From Oscillospiraceae bacterium (GTDB lineage Bacteria > Bacillota > Clostridia > Oscillospirales > Oscillospiraceae), in assembly GCA_015067975.1 (NCBI GenBank), contig SVLK01000003.1:53399-117398 (forward strand): 64,000 bases of DNA, given 5' to 3'. Every line of letters starts with the position of its first letter. Positions within the stretch are counted from its first letter, which is position 1. Made by a program: the position numbers and the translations under genes. Below are positions 52,540 to 59,667 of this stretch, piece after piece. Under the pieces are notes generated by a model that saw only the letters and a program-made list of their open reading frames with translations, searched no databases and was not told where the DNA came from.

Positions 52540-53904
52540 ATGTTAGAGAAGCTGTTCAAGTTGTCCGAACACGGAACCAATCCCAAAACGGAAATCATGG
52601 CCGGTGTTACCACCTTTATGACCATGGCTTACATTTTGGCCGTAAACCCCAGCATTTTGTCCGCCGCCGGCATGGATCCCACCGCAATTCTGCTGGCTAC
52701 TGCCATCGCCTCCTTCATCGCTACCTGCTGCATGGCCTTTTGGGCCAACCTGCCCTTTGCTCTGTCCGCCGGTATGGGTCTGAACGCCTATCTGGCCTAC
52801 ACCGTGGTGCTGGGTTACGGCTATAGCTGGCAGCTGGCACTGCTGGCCGTGTTTGTAGAAGGCCTGATCTTCATTGCCCTGTCCCTGACCAACGTACGTG
52901 AAGCCATCTTCAATGCGATCCCCCTGACCCTCAAGCGCGGTGTATCCGTCGGTATCGGTCTGTTCATCGCTTTCATTGGTCTGCAAAACTCCGGTCTGTG
53001 CGTTGACTCTTCCACACTGGTGACCATCACCAGTTTCACCGAGAATTTCAGCACCCACGGCATCTGCGCTCTGCTGGCGCTGGTGGGACTGCTGATTACG
53101 GCTGTGCTGCATATTCGCGGCGTGAAAGGCTCTATTCTGATCGGTATTGTTGCCACTTGGCTGCTGGGCATGCTGTGCCAGCTGGTGGGCATTTATGTTC
53201 CCGCCCCCGATGCGGGTTTCTACTCCCTGTTCCCCGCCGGTATCATTTCCGCCGACTTCTCCAAGCTGGGCGAGACCTTCGGCCAATGCTTCAAGGTGGA
53301 CTTTGGCAGCATCAAGCTGCTGGATTTTCTGGTGGTGATCTTTGCATTCCTGTTTGTTGACCTGTTTGATACGCTGGGCACCCTGATCGGTGTTGCTACC
53401 AAGGCCGACATGCTGGATAAAGAAGGCCATCTGCCCGGAATCAAGCCCGCACTGATGGCTGACTCCATCGGCACCTCCGTAGGCGCCGTTCTGGGCACCT
53501 CCACCGTGACTACTTTCGTGGAGTCCGCTGCCGGCGTGGCAGCAGGCGGCCGCACCGGTCTGACCGCTCTGGTCACCGGCGTTCTGTTCCTGCTGAGCAC
53601 CCTGTTCGCTCCTCTGTTCACCGCCATCCCCTCTTTCGCTACGGCTCCTGCACTGATCATGGTCGGTTTCCTGATGGTCAGCTCCGTGACGGAGATCCGC
53701 TTCGACGATGACAATCTCACTGAGGCCATCCCCGCCTACATCGCCATCATTGCTATGCCTCTGTTCTACTCTATCTCCGAGGGTATCAGCCTGGGCATCA
53801 TCTCCTATGTGGTGCTGAATGTCTGCACCGGCAAGGCCAAGCAGGTCAAGCCGCTGGTGTATATTCTGGCGCTGCTGTTCGTACTTAAGTACATCTTCCT
53901 GTAA
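52540..53904 (+). CDS. NCS2 family adenine/guanine/hypoxanthine permease
   Basis: A 454-residue permease of the AzgA/PbuG-type NCS2 transporters. Opening KLFKLSEHGTNPKTEIMAGVTTFMTMAYILAVNPSILS is the family hallmark, with ALSAGMGLNAYLAY, GLFIAFIGLQNSG and LLDFLVVIFAFLFVDLFDTLGTLIGVATKA following; about 12-14 helices. Purine base uptake fits the nearby purine genes. The ATG at 52540 is preferred over a TTG 9 nt upstream, although AAAGG is nearer the TTG, so the start is uncertain by three codons. Confidence 0.93.
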   Translation: MLEKLFKLSEHGTNPKTEIMAGVTTFMTMAYILAVNPSILSAAGMDPTAILLATAIASFIATCCMAFWANLPFALSAGMGLNAYLAYTVVLGYGYSWQLALLAVFVEGLIFIALSLTNVREAIFNAIPLTLKRGVSVGIGLFIAFIGLQNSGLCVDSSTLVTITSFTENFSTHGICALLALVGLLITAVLHIRGVKGSILIGIVATWLLGMLCQLVGIYVPAPDAGFYSLFPAGIISADFSKLGETFGQCFKVDFGSIKLLDFLVVIFAFLFVDLFDTLGTLIGVATKADMLDKEGHLPGIKPALMADSIGTSVGAVLGTSTVTTFVESAAGVAAGGRTGLTALVTGVLFLLSTLFAPLFTAIPSFATAPALIMVGFLMVSSVTEIRFDDDNLTEAIPAYIAIIAMPLFYSISEGISLGIISYVVLNVCTGKAKQVKPLVYILALLFVLKYIFL

Positions 53905-53917
53905 TCTATATACAGAC

Positions 53918-53952
53918 AAGGCTGCCTGCTCGTATTGAGCAGGCAGCTTTTT
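53918..53952. terminator. Terminator between NCS2 permease and tspO
   Basis: GCTGCCTGCTC / GAGCAGGCAGC stem, GTATT loop, TTTTTT tail. Confidence 0.88.
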
Positions 53953-54428
53953 TATCGGTTGAGGATCCAGACCCCGAAGTTCAAATAGGCAGCAAAGGTG
54001 ACCCAAAGTAAATACGGCAGCTGCAGCCACGCTGCCAGCGGGTCGGTTTTGCGGAATGTCAGGATCATCAGCAAAATCAGCATCCACAACACCAACAGCC
54101 ACAGCAACGCAAAGCTGAAAGCCTGCAGATTGAAGAAAATGATGCTCCAGAAAAAGTTGAAAAAAAGCTGCAAAAAGAATATACGCAGGCCGCGTGTGCG
54201 TGTCAGAGAAGGCGGCGCCATATAGATCCGCGCGGCACCGATGCCCATCAGCGCAAAGAGAATGCCCCACACAATGGGAAAAACGATTCCCGGCGGCGAG
54301 AGGGGCGGCTGGCGTATCGTAGCTTGGTAGATTTTACTTCCTTCGCGGGTCAGCCAGCCGGACAGCGCACCTACCGCTTCGGTCAGCAAAATCCAAATTG
54401 CATATGTTTTCCATACAGATTTCTTCAT
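53952..54428 (-). CDS. tspO: TspO/MBR family membrane protein
   Basis: A 158-residue five-helix protein of the TspO/peripheral benzodiazepine receptor family: WLTREGSKIYQATIRQPPLSPPGIVFPIVWGILFALMGIGAARIY contains the conserved P-P-W-x-F-P-x-V-W segment, and NFFWSIIFFNLQAFSFALLWLLVLW plus PLAAWLQLPYLLWVTFAAYLNFGVW follow. Binds porphyrins/tetrapyrroles and is thought to take part in stress signalling. Preceded by a 53-nt gap from the OadB-like small gene. Confidence 0.94.
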   Translation of the reverse strand: MKKSVWKTYAIWILLTEAVGALSGWLTREGSKIYQATIRQPPLSPPGIVFPIVWGILFALMGIGAARIYMAPPSLTRTRGLRIFFLQLFFNFFWSIIFFNLQAFSFALLWLLVLWMLILLMILTFRKTDPLAAWLQLPYLLWVTFAAYLNFGVWILNR

Positions 54429-54481
54429 TGCATATCACCCGATGTAGCATATGCAGCGGGTCCAGTAGTCATACATCCAGC

Positions 54482-54736
54482 TTATTGCTTTATCTTTCTC
54501 AGGCCCCATACGCCTGCTATAATAAGCAGGAATCCTATTGCAATCGCAATAATAACGCTGCCTGCGCCAACCGTTCCGGACAGCATAATTACAGTTGGGC
54601 CATCAGCTCCTCCAATCACACCTACCGAATCCGGTGTCGGCACGCTAAATACAGCGCCGATCATCCTTGTTGCTGCTGCGCTTAACATAACCAATGCGCC
54701 AATCGCAACCGCTGCAATGGATAATGCTTTCTGCAT
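54482..54736 (-). CDS. 84-residue protein with an OadB-type GGADGPT motif
   Basis: A short two-helix membrane protein. Between the helices it reads VPTPDSVGVIGGADGPTVIMLSG, matching the Na+-binding signature SSIGIIGGADGPTAIF of the beta subunit of sodium-pumping decarboxylases; the full-length OadB in this window (58389-59648) has that very motif. Only this loop and flanking helices are present (a full OadB is about 375-420 residues). It has its own promoter and ribosome site (GGAGTATAAC), so it is an expressed small gene rather than debris. Function not known. Confidence 0.75.
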   Translation of the reverse strand: MQKALSIAAVAIGALVMLSAAATRMIGAVFSVPTPDSVGVIGGADGPTVIMLSGTVGAGSVIIAIAIGFLLIIAGVWGLRKIKQ

Positions 54737-54774
54737 TGTTATACTCCTTTATCAGTTTCCGATTTATTGAATTA

Positions 54775-54803
54775 ATCATAGCATAAAACAATGATTTTTT
54801 AAA
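54775..54803 (-). promoter_or_regulatory. Promoter of the small OadB-like gene
   Basis: Minus-strand TTTAAA (54798-54803), 17 bp, TATGAT (54775-54780). From 54804 to 54888 nothing further is recognised. Confidence 0.6.
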
Positions 54804-54891
54804 CATAGAATAACCTCTTCTGTCAGGTAGATAGACGAATCAAACGTGCTTCGCACCTGAAGAGCGCGGTTCGCTGAGGGTAATATAAGTC

Positions 54892-54928
54892 AAAAGAGGC
54901 CTATCCCCAACGGGAATAGGCCTCTTTT
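54892..54928 (-). terminator. Terminator after tRNA-Arg
   Basis: Sixteen-bp stem AAAAGAGGCCTATCCC / GGGAATAGGCCTCTTTT with one bulge, right behind the encoded CCA. Confidence 0.9.
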
Positions 54929-55004
54929 GGTACGCCCGACTGGATTCGAACCAGCGACCTTCAGAGTCGGAGTCTGACACTCTATCCAACTGAGCTACGG
55001 GCGC
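54928..55004 (-). tRNA. tRNA-Arg(CCG)
   Basis: Minus-strand cloverleaf: acceptor GCGCCCG / CGGGCGT, D arm with AGTTGGATAGA, anticodon stem TCAGA/TCTGA with loop CTCCGAC (anticodon CCG), T loop TTCGAAT, discriminator A and encoded CCA. CCG is the rarer arginine isoacceptor reading CGG. Confidence 0.95.
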
Positions 55005-55086
55005 GTATGAAGTTACGTTTTTTACAGACGGCTGGTTTATTATAACAACTTACCTTTTCAAAGTAAAGGAAATTTTTTCGAAAAGA

Positions 55087-55127
55087 TTGTTAAAAAAGTT
55101 GACAAGTTGTCTGTCGTGATGTAAAAT
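55087..55127 (+). promoter_or_regulatory. Promoter of rex with an overlapping Rex-box-like dyad
   Basis: TTGACA (55099-55104), 17 bp, TAAAAT (55122-55127). TTGTTAA-x5-TTGACAA (55087-55105) resembles the Rex operator TTGTTAA-x4-TTAACAA except for one mismatch and one extra centre base; it covers the -35, implying autorepression. Confidence 0.72.
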
Positions 55128-55214
55128 ACCTTATAGATAATAAATGTTTTGATGAATGACACCTGGCAGGCGTTGCCTGCTTCTTATTATTTTGTGAAGG
55201 ACGATTGACGACTT

Positions 55215-55844
55215 ATGAAAAAGCAGAAAATTTCGGATGCTGTCATCCACCGTCTGCCCCGTTATTATCGCTACTTGGACGACCTGCACAACAAAGGTGT
55301 GGTGCGCATCTCTTCCAACTCCCTGGGCAGCAGAATGGATATTACTGCATCTCAGATTCGCCAGGACCTGAGCTGTTTCGGCGAATTCGGTCAGCAGGGT
55401 TATGGTTACAATGTGGCGGAGCTCCGCGCGGAAATCGGACACATTCTGGGCATTGACAACGGTCACCGTTTGATTGTCATCGGTGCAGGCCACTTGGGCC
55501 ACGCACTGCTGCAGAACTTTGACTTTGCAAAAGTGGGTTTCCAAATCGACTCGGCATTTGACGTTTCCCCCGATCTGATCGGCACCACCATCCGCGACAT
55601 CACCATTCACTCTATGGACGAGCTGGACAGCTATGTGGAGCAGTACCGCCCCGACGTGGCTGTACTGACAGTACCTCAGAGCGTGGCGCAGCCTTTGGCT
55701 GACCGGTTGATCGATTTGGGAATTCGCGGTTTCTGGAACTTTACCAACGTGGAACTGTCTACTCATGTTCCCGGTGTCTTTTTCGAAAACGTGCACTTTG
55801 TGGACACGCTGCTGACGCTGAGCTACCGGATTTCCAGAAACTGA
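55215..55844 (+). CDS. rex: Redox-sensing transcriptional repressor Rex
   Basis: A 209-residue repressor that reads the NADH/NAD+ ratio and releases DNA when NADH binds, controlling fermentation genes in Firmicutes. N-terminal winged helix: KISDAVIHRLPRYYRYLDDLHNKGVVRISSNSLGSRMDITASQIRQDLSCFGEFGQQGYGY; NADH fold: LIVIGAGHLGHALLQNF (GxGxxG), FDVSPDLIG, VAVLTVPQSVAQPLADRLIDLGIRGFWNFTNVEL and FFENVHFVDTLLTLSYRI. Length normal. The leader carries a small GCAGGC/GCCTGC hairpin (near 55168-55183). Ribosome site GAAGGA is 12 nt from the ATG, somewhat long. Confidence 0.96.
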   Translation: MKKQKISDAVIHRLPRYYRYLDDLHNKGVVRISSNSLGSRMDITASQIRQDLSCFGEFGQQGYGYNVAELRAEIGHILGIDNGHRLIVIGAGHLGHALLQNFDFAKVGFQIDSAFDVSPDLIGTTIRDITIHSMDELDSYVEQYRPDVAVLTVPQSVAQPLADRLIDLGIRGFWNFTNVELSTHVPGVFFENVHFVDTLLTLSYRISRN

Positions 55845-55914
55845 AGCACCATATCCCCTCAGGCGCATACCATGGAATGAGGCCAATGGCCCACATTTCA
55901 TAGGAGGTTGCGTT

Positions 55915-56055
55915 ATGTGTAATAATTCCTGGGGCGGCGGCAACTGCTGCTGGATCATCATTGCTATCATCATCCTGTTCCTGTTCTGCGGTAACGGCGG
56001 CAGCTGCGGCTGCGGTACTTCTGTGCAGAACACCGGTTGCGGCTGCGGCTGCTAA
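55915..56055 (+). CDS. 46-residue Cys/Gly-rich small membrane protein
   Basis: The frame from ATG 55915 encodes MCNNSWGGGNCCW, a 12-residue membrane helix (IIIAIIILFLFC) and a tail GNGGSCGCGTSVQNTGCGCGC, with ten cysteines in 46 residues. AGGAGG (55902-55907) stands at ideal distance and a strong terminator follows (56069-56098), which argues for a real gene despite its size. It is not recognised as a named family; the helix-plus-cysteine layout recalls spore-associated YjcZ-like proteins and small membrane peptides, but that is only similarity of style. Confidence 0.78.
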   Translation: MCNNSWGGGNCCWIIIAIIILFLFCGNGGSCGCGTSVQNTGCGCGC

Positions 56056-56068
56056 CAGCTGGCTCTAC

Positions 56069-56098
56069 TGTCCCCCATCGAAAGATGGGGGACTTTTC
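56069..56098 (+). terminator. Terminator after the Cys-rich small gene
   Basis: Perfect GTCCCCCATC / GATGGGGGAC stem with GAAA tetraloop, then TTTTCAC. Confidence 0.92.
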
Positions 56099-56152
56099 AC
56101 TTGCTGCGATTTGCTCTCTTGTGATATACTGGCTATCAGTGAGGTATGCGCT

Positions 56153-56767
56153 ATGAAACTGCAGGATTTCCGAGAAAAATTTAAAAACCATATTCCCACC
56201 TTACAGGGCATCCGCGGCTGCTATGCGGTGCTGGTTCCGCTGGTGGAGCTGAACGGACAGCTGCATCTGCTCTACGAGGTACGCTCGGCTAAGCTGCGCC
56301 ATCATGCGGCGGAAGTCTGCTTCCCCGGCGGAAAGATGGAAGATGGCGAAACGGCGACCGAGTGTGCGCTGCGCGAAACGCAGGAGGAGTTGGGCATTGC
56401 ACCCCAATATATCGAAATTCTGGGTGAGTTGGACTTTCTCCATCTGCGTTCCGAAGGGTTGATGTATCCGGTATTGGCGCATCTGGATGCCGCTGCGCTG
56501 GACAGTCTGTGCTACAACAAGGATGAGGTAGAAAACACCTTCCTTGTACCACTGGACTTTCTGTGTGAGCATCGGCCGAAAATTTATCACTATGAGTTGA
56601 AGCCGATTGTAGACGACGATTTCCCTTACGAATTGGTAAATGCACAGCCGGCCTATCGCTGGAGTCCGGGACATCTGGAAGTTCCGGTCTATGAAGGGTT
56701 GCCCTATCCTCTGTGGGGTTTGACGGCGCGTATCACCTATTGGCTGGTGCACAACATGGTAGATTGA
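56153..56767 (+). CDS. NUDIX hydrolase, CoA pyrophosphatase-like
   Basis: A 204-residue NUDIX protein. The Nudix box GGKMEDGETATECALRETQEELGI is complete (G-x5-E-x7-R-E-x2-E-E-x-G), preceded by HHAAEVCFPGG, which fits the NudL/YeaB (CoA pyrophosphatase) group. It likely cleaves CoA or a nucleotide diphosphate derivative. ATG 56153 with GTGAGG upstream. The N-terminal FREKFKNHIPTLQGIRGCYAVLVPLV also matches that group. Single-gene unit. Confidence 0.88.
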   Translation: MKLQDFREKFKNHIPTLQGIRGCYAVLVPLVELNGQLHLLYEVRSAKLRHHAAEVCFPGGKMEDGETATECALRETQEELGIAPQYIEILGELDFLHLRSEGLMYPVLAHLDAAALDSLCYNKDEVENTFLVPLDFLCEHRPKIYHYELKPIVDDDFPYELVNAQPAYRWSPGHLEVPVYEGLPYPLWGLTARITYWLVHNMVD

Positions 56768-56778
56768 TCCAAGCACGC

Positions 56779-56812
56779 AAAAGACACGGCGATGCCGTGT
56801 CTTTTTTCTTTG
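56779..56812. terminator. Terminator after the NUDIX gene
   Basis: AAAAGACACGGC / GCCGTGTCTTTT stem with GAT loop and TTTTTTC tail. Confidence 0.88.
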
Positions 56813-56836
56813 AAATTGGGCAAACTGGAGTATCTG

Positions 56837-57511
56837 CTATAAAACTACCGGAATGGGATGCAGAATCTCCAACGAATCCGGTGTGACACGGCAGTTGACT
56901 GCCACCACCTGTACCCCAGTGGCGGCCGCTTCACGCAGGGCCTCGCCAAAGGCAGGGTGGGTCACATCGTTGGGAGCAAAGTCCAATACGTTCTCCATCT
57001 GGACTATGAAAACAGCACTGGCCTTATGGCCCTCTTCTACCGCACGCATCAGCTCGCGCAGGTGCTTGATGCCGCGTTCCGTAGGAGCATCGGGAAAACG
57101 GGCATGTCCGTTCTCCTCCAGCGTGACACCTTTCACTTCCACCAGATGCAGTCCCTGCGGTGTCTCCAAACAGAAATCCAGCCGCGACTGCCCATATGTA
57201 TACTCAGCGCGCAGAGCGGTCATCTCCGGTTCCAACTGCGAAGCCCATTGGTAAAATACCCGATTGGGCGCTTGCGCATCCATGTTGATCAGCTGCGCAC
57301 CCTTACGCACGGCAATCAGGTCGTAAAGCGTCTTTCGCTGTGGATTATTTCCCCGTTCCAGCCACACCTCTGCCCCCGGAAGCAGCAGCTCACGGCAGCG
57401 GCCCGTGTTCTTCACATGGCAGACTACCTCTTCCCCGTCCAGCAGCACGTGGGCGATAAACCGGTTAGGTCGTGCTAAAAAAGTTGCTTTTACAACCTCA
57501 CGATAACGCAT
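56837..57511 (-). CDS. sfsA: SfsA family nuclease
   Basis: A 224-residue SfsA protein, a nucleic-acid-binding nuclease (first noted as a sugar fermentation stimulation factor). Signature parts: TFLARPNRFIAHVLLDGEEVVCHVKNTGRCRELLLPGAEVWLE, DLIAVRKGAQLINMDAQAPNRVFYQW, SRLDFCLETPQGLHLVEVKGVTLEENGHARFPDAPTERGIKHLREL (the E-V-K-G-V-T-L catalytic segment). Length normal. GAGGTGAG upstream. Convergent with the NUDIX gene. Confidence 0.94.
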   Translation of the reverse strand: MRYREVVKATFLARPNRFIAHVLLDGEEVVCHVKNTGRCRELLLPGAEVWLERGNNPQRKTLYDLIAVRKGAQLINMDAQAPNRVFYQWASQLEPEMTALRAEYTYGQSRLDFCLETPQGLHLVEVKGVTLEENGHARFPDAPTERGIKHLRELMRAVEEGHKASAVFIVQMENVLDFAPNDVTHPAFGEALREAAATGVQVVAVNCRVTPDSLEILHPIPVVL

Positions 57512-57660
57512 AATTTCTCACCTCGAGATTATTTTATCATATTTTAAACTTTCCCGAAACATTTTTTTATATTTTTTCTACCACTTAGGCAAAAATTGCC
57601 AAGATAAAGCGCCAAATTCTCAGCAAAGTTACAATTTTAACAAAGTTGATAAACTCTGGA

Positions 57661-57689
57661 TTGTATTCTTACCAAACGTTTGGTACAAT
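57661..57689 (+). promoter_or_regulatory. Promoter of the oad operon with a 16-bp palindromic operator
   Basis: TTGTAT (57661-57666), 17 bp, TACAAT (57684-57689). The spacer contains the perfect palindrome TACCAAACGTTTGGTA (57670-57685), ideally placed for repression by a TetR- or LacI-type factor that is not in the window. From 57512 to 57660 no gene is seen. Confidence 0.82.
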
Positions 57690-57724
57690 ATCTACAATAT
57701 CTCATATTGGGAGGGATTCAAGTA

Positions 57725-57994
57725 ATGGAGTATTCCAACCTGTTCGTATGCCTGATGGGTATAGGAACGGTCTTTGTCGGACTGATCAGCCTTGTGCTTC
57801 TGGTTTCTGCCATGAGCGCTATCATGCGTAAGAAGCAGAATGCTGCCCCGGTTGACGCCGTTGCAGCACCTGTGCAGGAACAGCCGGATCAAAGCAAGAA
57901 GCCGGAAATTATGGCCGCCATCGCCGCCGCTATCGCTGACGACATGGGCACCGATGTTTCCGCTATTCGTATCGTATCGATCAAGAAAGTTTAA
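57725..57994 (+). CDS. oadG: Na+-pumping decarboxylase gamma subunit
   Basis: An 89-residue OadG-type subunit: one N-terminal membrane helix (LFVCLMGIGTVFVGLISLVLLVSAMSAIM), a Pro/Ala linker and a C-terminal region PEIMAAIAAAIADDMGTDVSAIRIVSIKKV typical of clostridial gamma subunits. It anchors the complex and helps join alpha and beta. ATG 57725 with GGGAGG. First of four genes. Confidence 0.9.
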   Translation: MEYSNLFVCLMGIGTVFVGLISLVLLVSAMSAIMRKKQNAAPVDAVAAPVQEQPDQSKKPEIMAAIAAAIADDMGTDVSAIRIVSIKKV

Positions 57995-58014
57995 TCTCTG
58001 GAGGGTATTGAAAA

Positions 58015-58374
58015 ATGAAAAAGTATAGAGTCAATGTAAACGGCAACGTTTATGAAGTAGAACTGGAAGAGATCACCGGCGCTGCTGCCGCTCCCGTGGC
58101 TGCTGCTCCCGCTGCTCCCGTAGCTGCACCTGCCGCTCCTGTGGCTGCTGCTCCTGCCGGCGGTGAAAAGGTCACTGCTCCTATGCCCGGCAACATCCTG
58201 TCTGTGAATGTTGCTGCCGGTGACACCGTCAAGCGCGGTCAGGTTCTGCTGATTCTGGAAGCTATGAAGATGGAGAACGAGATTATGGCTCCCTGCGACG
58301 GCACTATCGCCTCCGTCCATACCAGCAAGGGCAGTGCTGTGGAGTCCGGCGCTCTGCTGTGCGTCATCCAGTAA
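58015..58374 (+). CDS. Biotin carrier subunit of the decarboxylase
   Basis: A 119-residue biotin carboxyl carrier protein. A short N-terminal KKYRVNVNGNVYEVELEEI strand is followed by an Ala/Pro/Val-rich linker (residues 23-48) and the biotinyl domain VTAPMPGNILSVNVAAGDTVKRGQVLLILEAMKMENEIMAPCDGTIASV, with the biotinylated Lys in EAMKMEN. Carries the CO2 removed by the alpha subunit to the beta-subunit membrane pump. Confidence 0.96.
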   Translation: MKKYRVNVNGNVYEVELEEITGAAAAPVAAAPAAPVAAPAAPVAAAPAGGEKVTAPMPGNILSVNVAAGDTVKRGQVLLILEAMKMENEIMAPCDGTIASVHTSKGSAVESGALLCVIQ

Positions 58375-58388
58375 TGGAGGAACGCTGA

Positions 58389-59648
58389 ATGGAAGCTATT
58401 TTGAATTTTGCCAACAGCACCGGTTTTGCCCAGTTCTTTACGGGCGAAAACTGGAAGTGCCTGGTGATGATCGTTATCGCCTGCGTACTGCTGTTTTTGG
58501 GTATCGTGAAAAAGTTCGAGCCGCTGCTGCTGGTTCCTATCGCTTTCGGCATGCTGGTAACCAACCTGCCCGGTGCCAACATGTTCCACGAGATCCTGTA
58601 TGCCGGTGGCCACATCCACTGGGATCTGTTTGGCGGAGCACCTGTTACCGCCGAGTTTCTGAGTGAGATGGCTGCGGCCGGCGTGGCACAGGATGTGCTG
58701 GCCAGTGTTGCCGTGGGCGACACCATCTCTGTCGGTCTCATTGATGTGCTGTATCTGGGCGTGAAGCTGGGTATCTATCCCTGCCTGATCTTCATGGGCG
58801 TGGGCGCTATGACCGACTTCGCTCCTCTGATCGCCAACCCCAAGAGCCTGCTGCTGGGTGCTGCTGCACAGGTCGGCATCTTCCTGGCCTATGTGGGTGC
58901 CCGCTATCTGGGCTTTGATCCCCTGGAGGCTTCTTCTATCGGCATCATTGGCGGCGCTGACGGTCCTACCGCTATTTTCGTCACCGCTATGCTGGCTCCT
59001 GCGCTGCTGGGGCCCATCGCCGTGTCGGCTTACTCCTACATGGCACTGGTACCTGTGATTCAGCCGCCCATCATGAAGCTGCTGACCACAGAGAAAGAAC
59101 GCAAGATCACCATGAAGCCTCTGCGCGAGGTTTCCAAGAGTGAAAAGATCGTCTTCCCCATCGTTGTCACTATCTTCGTAGCACTGCTGGTGCCCTCCGC
59201 CGCTCCGCTGATCGCCTGCCTGATGCTGGGTAACCTGTTCAAGGAGTGCGGCGTCACCGACCGTCTGAGCAAGACCGTCCAGAACGAACTGATGAACATC
59301 GTCACCGTCTTCCTGGGTGTTTCCGTCGGCGCTACCGCCACCGGCACCACCTTCCTGTCCGGCAAGACGCTGGGCATCATGGCTATGGGTATCGTGGCAT
59401 TTGCCTGCGGTACTGCAGGTGGCGTGCTGCTGGCCAAGTTTATGAACCTGTTCCTGAAAGAAAAGATCAATCCCCTCATCGGCTCTGCCGGTGTGTCCGC
59501 AGTTCCCATGGCCGCCCGCGTTTCCCAGAAGGTGGGTCAGGAGGCCAATCCCGGCAACTTCCTGCTGATGCACGCCATGGGCCCCAACGTGGCAGGCGTG
59601 ATCGGCTCTGCAATCGCCGCAGGTGTGCTGATCTCCCTGTTCGGTTAA
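58389..59648 (+). CDS. oadB: Na+-pumping decarboxylase beta subunit
   Basis: A 419-residue integral membrane subunit of the oxaloacetate/methylmalonyl/glutaconyl-CoA decarboxylase type. Carries about ten helices and the Na+ site SSIGIIGGADGPTAIFVTAMLAP, plus SVGATATGTTFLSGKT and RVSQKVGQEANPGNFLLMHAMGPNVAGVIGSAIAAG at the C-terminus. It decarboxylates carboxybiotin and moves 1-2 Na+ out per turn, building sodium motive force. The 15-nt gap to the carrier gene and 19 nt to alpha fit one operon. Confidence 0.95.
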   Translation: MEAILNFANSTGFAQFFTGENWKCLVMIVIACVLLFLGIVKKFEPLLLVPIAFGMLVTNLPGANMFHEILYAGGHIHWDLFGGAPVTAEFLSEMAAAGVAQDVLASVAVGDTISVGLIDVLYLGVKLGIYPCLIFMGVGAMTDFAPLIANPKSLLLGAAAQVGIFLAYVGARYLGFDPLEASSIGIIGGADGPTAIFVTAMLAPALLGPIAVSAYSYMALVPVIQPPIMKLLTTEKERKITMKPLREVSKSEKIVFPIVVTIFVALLVPSAAPLIACLMLGNLFKECGVTDRLSKTVQNELMNIVTVFLGVSVGATATGTTFLSGKTLGIMAMGIVAFACGTAGGVLLAKFMNLFLKEKINPLIGSAGVSAVPMAARVSQKVGQEANPGNFLLMHAMGPNVAGVIGSAIAAGVLISLFG

Positions 59649-59667
59649 TGGAAGCGAGGTATCATCT

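Noticed and set aside
52340..52540. Purine riboswitch before the NCS2 permease
   Set aside because: The 50-nt leader is too short and lacks the conserved junction and loop sequences.
52543..54270. 575-codon minus-strand frame across the NCS2 permease and tspO
   Set aside because: Covers two confident genes; Gln/Gly/His-rich shadow.
58015..58374. Ala/Pro-rich linker in the biotin carrier as a repeat artefact or frameshift
   Set aside because: Such linkers are normal in biotin carrier proteins and the frame is intact.
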